Positions 58,187-64,000 of a stretch of 64,000 nt of DNA are shown in pieces. The DNA comes from Bugula neritina (taxonomy: Eukaryota; Bryozoa; Gymnolaemata; Cheilostomatida; Bugulidae): contig OZ037768.1 in NCBI GenBank assembly GCA_964035545.1, positions 667,501-731,500 on the forward strand, written 5' to 3'. The notes beneath the pieces were generated by a model. The model saw only the letters and a list, made by a program, of their open reading frames with translations, searched no databases and was not told the origin of the DNA. Within the stretch, counting starts at the first letter, position 1. Each line of letters starts with the position of its first letter. The position numbers and the translations under genes were made by a program.

Positions 58187-59529
58187 GTTGTTAGTCTATG
58201 AATGTAGGTCAACTAAATGTAGATCAACTGAATGTAGGTCAACTGAATGTAGGTTAAATGAATTTAGGTCAACTAAACGTAGGTCGACTAAATGTAGGTC
58301 AACTGAATGTAAGCCAACTGAATGAATTACTAACTAGTTTTCTAATTGTTACTACTATCTAATTACAAAATATAAGTTTAATAGAGTACCAGTACTATAA
58401 ATAGGGAGCAGCCATGGTCTATGGGCTAAAGCGTTTGGCTTAATAAACACGAAATCATGGGTTCTAACCCCAGTAAAGGCCATTGGTGACGTTAGGAAGA
58501 GCATCCAGTCGCAAGTGCTCCTGTGCCCCATCTGAATAGGAGTGATAGTAATACTAATACAAATACTATTTCAGTGAAATACCAATAGTATTTAATACTA
58601 ATAGATAACAATAAATCATTTTAAATTTGATACTATTATTGATATAAATTAAACTTAATCTTTAATTTTAATTTTATAATAAAATTAATTATAATATTAA
58701 AAATAGTAATACTAATAGTAATACTAATACTTAATAGTTAATAGACTTAGAGTAATACTTATAATATTAGTATTACTAGACCTAGGGCTAGTTCACCTAT
58801 AGTAACAATTACAACAAATTACACATACCAATACTAATAGTAATAGTGAAATACAATTTTAATTAGCATTTACTTTTAGTGATTTACATCAAGTTCAACA
58901 TAGTCATATGATAATGATGAATTACTCATAGACATCATGACTATGATCAAGTTCGAACTTCAACATAAACATAAATGATGAGGCCAGAACACAAAAATCA
59001 TGATCTAATCATCATCATCATCATGCACCAACACTTTATCACTTGCAAGTTCAACTACAACTACAAGTCTTGCACAGTTGGAGTTGCACTTGCGTCTTGC
59101 AGTGAGAAAAAACAGCTGTCGACCATTTACATTGGTTTATCGTATAAATTTACCGACATAATTTTAATAATCAAAGAGGTACAAGTTACTTACCGAGCAA
59201 GCGTAATTAAAAAATGAATAAAATTAAACTAATTGTAATTGTTACAAAAACTTTCGAAACCGACGCCACTCTTGCAGCTAGCCAACCATAAATTGTTACC
59301 CACAAACCGCTGGGTTTTGTAAACACAGTTATGCGAAATTACCTTCTTGCGCCAAGTTTCTCATTTCCGTTGCCGGTTAGTCGGCTATTAAAATAGTAAT
59401 TTTTATTCAGTTGGAAACCGAAAAGTAAAATAAGAGACAAGAATCAAAGCTCTATTTTTTCTGTTTGTATGTATAATATATGGTAGTAATACCAGCATAT
59501 TTAAATGTAACACTTATATAACAGTATAA
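58187..59529. promoter_or_regulatory. Divergent intergenic region between CEP112 and NDUFA10
   Basis: About 1.3 kb separates the two start codons. It holds a 15-bp array (gaatgtaggtcaact, 58195-58320), a tRNA-derived SINE and AT-rich filler. The least AT-rich part, about 59255-59395, contains CATTTCCGTTGCCGG, an ETS-like TTCCG core next to a GTTGCC half-site. This may be the core promoter of NDUFA10. This is inference from composition and motif only. Confidence 0.4.
58404..58555 (+). mobile_element. tRNA-derived SINE
   Basis: The head has pol III promoter boxes: an A-box-like TGGTCTATGGGC at about 58414 and a B-box-like GGGTTCTAACCCC at about 58459, spaced as in a tRNA. It is followed by a non-tRNA body (gttaggaagagcatccag, gtgctcctgtgcccc) and a 3' tail of taatac-type short repeats. 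The acceptor stem does not pair well, so it is not a working tRNA gene. The GGAAGxGCATCCAG phrase recalls a 3' domain seen in some molluscan SINEs; I recall that only loosely. Confidence 0.72.
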
Positions 59530-62500
59530 ATGGCTGCGATAGCAATTCGTGTTGCTAGTAGGCTGAAAACACCTGGGGCTTGTGGTACTGCAAATACAAT
59601 ACTATCGACATCGTTATGTTGTGCAGCACCAGCAACCGCATTGAATCATAATGTAATTAAGAACACCACTGCTTTCCAACATGCAAACATAACTTCTGCT
59701 GGCGGCAAACCAAGACAGCGAAAGTACAAGCCGTTTGATTACAGAAAAAAGAGCTTTACTTTGTTTCACCAACCTTTTGATCGAACCTTACGAAGGCTAG
59801 ATGAAAACTCTAAAGTGATTGTTATTGATGGTCCAATTGCATCTGGAAAATCTGAGTTTGCTGAAAAGTTAGCTCATCAACTAGATTTCAAGTTTGTACC
59901 TCAACCATCGGTGAACAGTCTTTACATAATGGGTGGTGATGGCTTAAATTACCAAGACCTCGATGAGTTGCTTGACCCAGAGCACAGAGTGTACGACTTG
60001 GACTCGTTTCTTAAAGATCCAGCTCCCACCCTGGCTGAGGGAAATTTACGTGCAGGCGAGCTCCAACTGGATTATTTCACAGCCAGGTTATATGCATATA
60101 ATGATGCCTTGCTGCATTTGTTGAGCACAGGTAACTCAAAAAGTTATAAGCCTACTCTTTTGTAATGTAGTTTTATAAATTGTCATTGAGTTTGACTAAA
60201 CACATTTCAGATGTAACGCAAAATTTGCTATAGATATTTTGTAATTTTACAAACAGGGCAGGGCGTTGTATGTGTGAGGTCTCCATGGTCTGACCGTGTG
60301 TTTGCCAAGGCTATGTACGAGAATGGATTTATTTCTCGAAGAGGTAAACAAACTTAGATACCATAGCAGTCTGGTAGTAGATATGTATTTGAAATGAATT
60401 ATTTATCATAATGAGTCAACAACAGTGTGGGTACTGAGCTGTTGTTAGCATCCAACACCATCTGTTTACAAAAGAAACATAACATCAAGTCACATACCAT
60501 TAAAATTGCATTTTTAATGATGACAAAAACATCACTTTACTGAGTTTTAAGCTGTAGAACTAATGGCTACATGATTTCATAGTACTTTCTATTGAAAATT
60601 TATACAACATTTGTGATTTCAGCTTTTGCCATATAGACAAGTATATGTGTGTAGCTATAATTCCCTGGCTTCCTGCCGTAACTGAAGCAATCTAGTCTGT
60701 ATGAAGCTGTATGTCCTCCGCTACTCTCTCGTATTAGTCTGACTAGTTGAAGGATATCTACCGTACGTCTAAAGAATTGGTTTCTGTGATTGTTTGAAGG
60801 ACTCCAGTACTACACTGACGACATTGCTTCCAACCACACCTGTGACTTCCCACGCCCTCACCTCCTGATTTACCTTGACGCTGACGTGGAACAGACTAAG
60901 GAGAACATCAAGAGACGCAACAACGTAGGTCACATGAGTCCGTCACTAGATACTTCATGTGTCAGGAGGTCAGCCATGGCTGTCAACATGTGCTTTTGTA
61001 ACAACTGCTGCCAGCAAAGCAACTGTCAACCTGTTTTAAGGCATTCTCAGGTTTTACATGAAACTGGTGTGATTTCAGGAGCTGGAAGTGAATAGCAAAG
61101 TGTTGACTGACGGGTTCCTGCAGTCCATGGAGAATGAGTACAAAGACAGGGTCATCCCAGAGTTAGAGTAGGTTACTATATAGCTAGTTAGAGTAGGTTA
61201 CTGTATAACTAGTTAGAGTAGGTTACTATATAACTAGTTAGAGTAGGATACTATATAACTAGTTAGAGTAGGTTACTATATAACTAGTTAGAGTAGGTTA
61301 CTGTATAACTAGTTAGAGTAGGTTACTATATAACTAGTTAGAGTAGGTTACTATATAGCTAGTTAGAGTAGGTTACTGTATAACTAGTTAGAGTAGGTTA
61401 CTGTATAACTAGTTAGAGTAGGATACTATATAACTAGTTAGAGTAGGTTACTATATAACTAGTTAGAGTAGGTTACTATATAACTAGTTAGAGTAGGTTA
61501 CTATATAACTAGTTAGAGTAGGTTACTATATAACTAGTTAGAGTAGGATACTATATAGCTAGTTAGAGTAGGTTACTATATAACTAGTTAGAGTAGGTTA
61601 CTATATAACTAGTTAGAGTAGGATACTATATAACTAGTTAGAGTAGGTTACTATATAACTAATTAGAGTAGGTTACTATATAACTAGTTAGAGTAGGTTA
61701 CTATATAACTAGTTAGAGTAGGTTACTATATAACTAGTTAGAGTAGGTTACTATATAACTAGTTAGAGTAGGTTACTATATAACTAGTTAGAGTAGGATA
61801 CTATATAACTAATTAGAGTAGGATACTATATAACTAGTTAGAGTAGGTTACTATATAACTAGTTAGAGTAGGTTACTATATAACTAGAGTAGGTTACTAT
61901 ATAACTAGTTAGAGTAGGTTACTATATAACTAGTTAGAGTAGGATACTATATAACTAATTAGAGTAGGATACTATATAACTAGTTAGAGTAGGTTACTAT
62001 ATAACTAGTTAGAGTAGGTTACTATATAACTAATTAGAGTAGGATACTATATAACTAGTTAGAGTAGGTTACTATATAACTAGTTAGAGTAGGTTACTAT
62101 ATAACTAGAGTAGGTTACTATATAACTAGTTAGAGTAGGTTACTATATAACTAGAGTAGGTTACTATATAACTAGTTAGAGTAGGTTACTGTATAACTAG
62201 AGTAGGTTACTATATAACTAGTTAGAGTAGGTTACTATATAACTAGTTAGAGTAGGTTACTATATAACTAGTTAGAGTAGGTTACTGTATAACTAGTTAG
62301 AGTAGGTTACTATATAGCTAGTTAGAGTAGGTTACTATATAACTAGAGTAGGTTACTATATAACTAGTTAGAGTAGGTTACTATATAACTAGTTAGAGTA
62401 GGTTACTATATAACTAGTTAGAGTAGGATACTATATAACTAGTTAGAGTAGGTTACTGTATAACTAGTTAGAGTAGGTTACTATATAACTAGTTAGAGTA

Positions 62501-63797
62501 GGTTACTATATAACTAGTTAGAGTAGGATACTATATAACTAGTTAGAGTAGGTTACTGTATAACTAGTTAGAGTAGGTTACTATATAACTAGTTAGAGTA
62601 GGTTACTATATAACTAGTTAGAGTAGGTTACTATATAACTAGTTAGAGTAGGATACTATATAACTAGTTAGAGTAGGTTACTATATAACTAGTTAGAGTA
62701 GGTTACTATATAACTAGTTAGAGTAGGTTACTATATAACTAGTTGGAGTAGGTTACTATATAACTAGTTAGAGTAGGTTACTAGATAATGCTGTTATACT
62801 GATGTTTACAGAGAGCACTGTGAGCTGTTGGTCTACCCATCTGTCCCAGATATTACAGAACACGAAGTTTCACTGGTGGGTTTGCAGTTATCTCTCTTGA
62901 TTGCCAATAACATAATCAATATATTATTTTCAATCACCAATATAATTTAATATTTAATGTACGGCAAATACTAATGATAAACTTATTCTCCAATAAAGTA
63001 ATTGCCCTTGCTATAGATGGTAGAAGACATAGAGAGTTTAGGGGATTTAAAGCACAGTGGTGTAGCTGATGATCCCCGACTGCATGACTGGTTTAACTTG
63101 AGAGATGAAGAACTGGCCTTCAAGCGACGAGAGTATGTAATGAAGTAGTAGTAGTGCTATGAGTGTATTTCAGTTAGCAGAGTTGTGTGTTGTATTATTG
63201 AGTGTGTTTCAGTTAGCAGAGTTCTGTGTTGTATTATTGAGTGTGTTTCAGTTACCAGAGTTTGCGCCGGGCCGAATTGGTCAACACCCACGAGCAGACT
63301 TATGAAGCCCCGGAAATGATGCGGGATGAATACTTTCAAGTTGCCCGCAATGAGCTCTACAACTCTGTAAGTGATCTCTATGTTAGGATATTGAAAGTCA
63401 TGCACGAGACATTTCCAAATATTTCATTCATTATTTGATGAATCAAATTTTGTAATATTTGTTCAGGCGAGTTGTTCTGTATGAGAAATTAAACTAGAGC
63501 TGTTGATATTTGCTGTTGATAATGCTGCCATAATTGGAGTCAATTAGAAGTCAAGCAACTCTCTTAGCTACATTTTCTGTGACTTGAAATGGCTCCCATG
63601 TTATAGAAATGTGTTAGAAGACATTAAATATAATGTCTACATGGCAGTATTTAGCATGTACTATTCTGATGCAGGCACCAGGGTGGCGGTACGAGACGGG
63701 TTGGGACCCCGCCCTCCAGTCCAAGTGGAAGATAGCCCTAGGCCAGAGACTTGTGCCAGACAAAACTGATCGCCGACACTTCTGGGTGCCAGCCTAG
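59530..63797 (+). CDS. NDUFA10: NDUFA10, mitochondrial complex I 42-kDa subunit, complete gene (8 exons)
   Basis: Accessory subunit of NADH:ubiquinone oxidoreductase in the mitochondrial inner membrane and matrix, with a deoxynucleoside-kinase fold. Exons: 59530-60130, 60257-60343, 60800-60924, 61079-61167, 62812-62875, 63017-63132, 63252-63366, 63675-63797. They sum to 1320 nt (439 aa). Human is 355 aa; the excess is mainly a longer N-terminus. The first 30 residues are Ala/Thr/Arg-rich without acidic residues, fitting a mitochondrial presequence. A P-loop, GPIASGKS, is at 101-108 after RRLDENSKVIVID. LSTGQGVV, RSPWSDRVF and LLIYLDADVEQTKENI match the human order. Intron 4 is almost wholly a minisatellite made of its own splice donor. 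Confidence 0.93.
61160..62785 (+). repeat. 25-bp minisatellite made of the NDUFA10 exon 4 splice donor, about 65 copies
   Basis: Unit contains gttagagtaggttactatat followed by aacta. The first unit is the exon 4/intron 4 junction itself (GAG TTA GA|GTAGGT at 61167). Some units lack agtt (21 bp), and point variants ggata, ctgta and tagct recur. The array ends about 30 bp before the exon 5 acceptor. Confidence 0.97.
63161..63262 (+). repeat. 39-bp triplication carrying the NDUFA10 exon 7 acceptor
   Basis: gagtgtgtttcag followed by ttagcagagtt occurs at 63161, 63200 and 63239. The third is the real acceptor (TTTCAG|TTACCAGAGTT), so the acceptor plus about 11 bases of exon are present three times. 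Confidence 0.92.
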
Positions 63798-64000
63798 ACC
63801 GATTAGCTACTCTTTACTATTGACTAGTTAATAGTTAGTAGCTACTAGTTAATAGTTAGTAGCTACTAGTTGATAGTTAGTGGCTACTAGTTGATGGTAG
63901 CTTCTAGTTATTAGTAGTTATTAACTACTAGTTAATAGTTAGTAGTTACTAGCTACTGCATTTACATTTCACGTGTCAATATTTGATTATTACTCAGTTG
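63798..64000. other. NDUFA10 3' flank
   Basis: Irregular repeats of agttaatagttagtagctac (63815-63955) follow the stop codon, and no clear AATAAA lies in the visible part. The 3' UTR probably extends past the window. Confidence 0.6.

Noticed and set aside
58414-58475. tRNA gene
   Set aside because: A- and B-boxes are present but the acceptor stem does not pair and a non-tRNA body follows, so it was called a SINE.

Overview
This window looks like nuclear DNA from an animal. It is AT-rich and full of introns, with canonical GT/AG splice sites and very many tandem-repeat arrays inside the introns. All four genes can be recognised as metazoan orthologues. One tRNA-derived SINE and one hAT-type DNA transposon copy are present. 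The low protein identity to vertebrate orthologues and the repeat style suggest an invertebrate. A lophotrochozoan such as a mollusc is plausible but not proven.

Layout. Three genes lie head-to-tail on the minus strand. From right to left these are a CEP112-like centrosomal coiled-coil gene (58186 to 42890, 18 coding exons, 1049 aa), a NOX5-like calcium-regulated NADPH oxidase (41473 to 29611, 18 coding exons, 1001 aa) and a PDE10A-like dual-GAF cyclic-nucleotide phosphodiesterase (27179 to 1250, 22 coding exons, 841 aa). On the plus strand, diverging from CEP112, is NDUFA10, the 42-kDa subunit of respiratory complex I (59530 to 63797, 8 exons, 439 aa). I assembled every exon chain by hand. 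In each gene the phases join without a break from ATG to stop. The genes do not form a pathway; they are ordinary neighbours.

Three observations stand out. (1) The PDE gene carries two versions of one catalytic-domain exon, each exactly 112 bp with identical phases. They look like mutually exclusive exons that swap a 37-residue piece around the metal-binding Asp. (2) Many intronic minisatellites abut an exon edge, and at least seven of them carry the neighbouring splice site itself, in one case about 65 times (NDUFA10). This suggests repeats are repeatedly seeded at exon/intron junctions, leaving long rows of decoy splice sites. (3) A CEP112 intron holds about 16 tandem units built on a 14-bp motif that fits the RFX/DAF-19 X-box, the standard control element of ciliary and centrosomal genes.

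No prokaryotic genes, CRISPR arrays, rRNA or intact tRNA genes were seen. Most long open frames outside the four genes are translations of tandem repeats.
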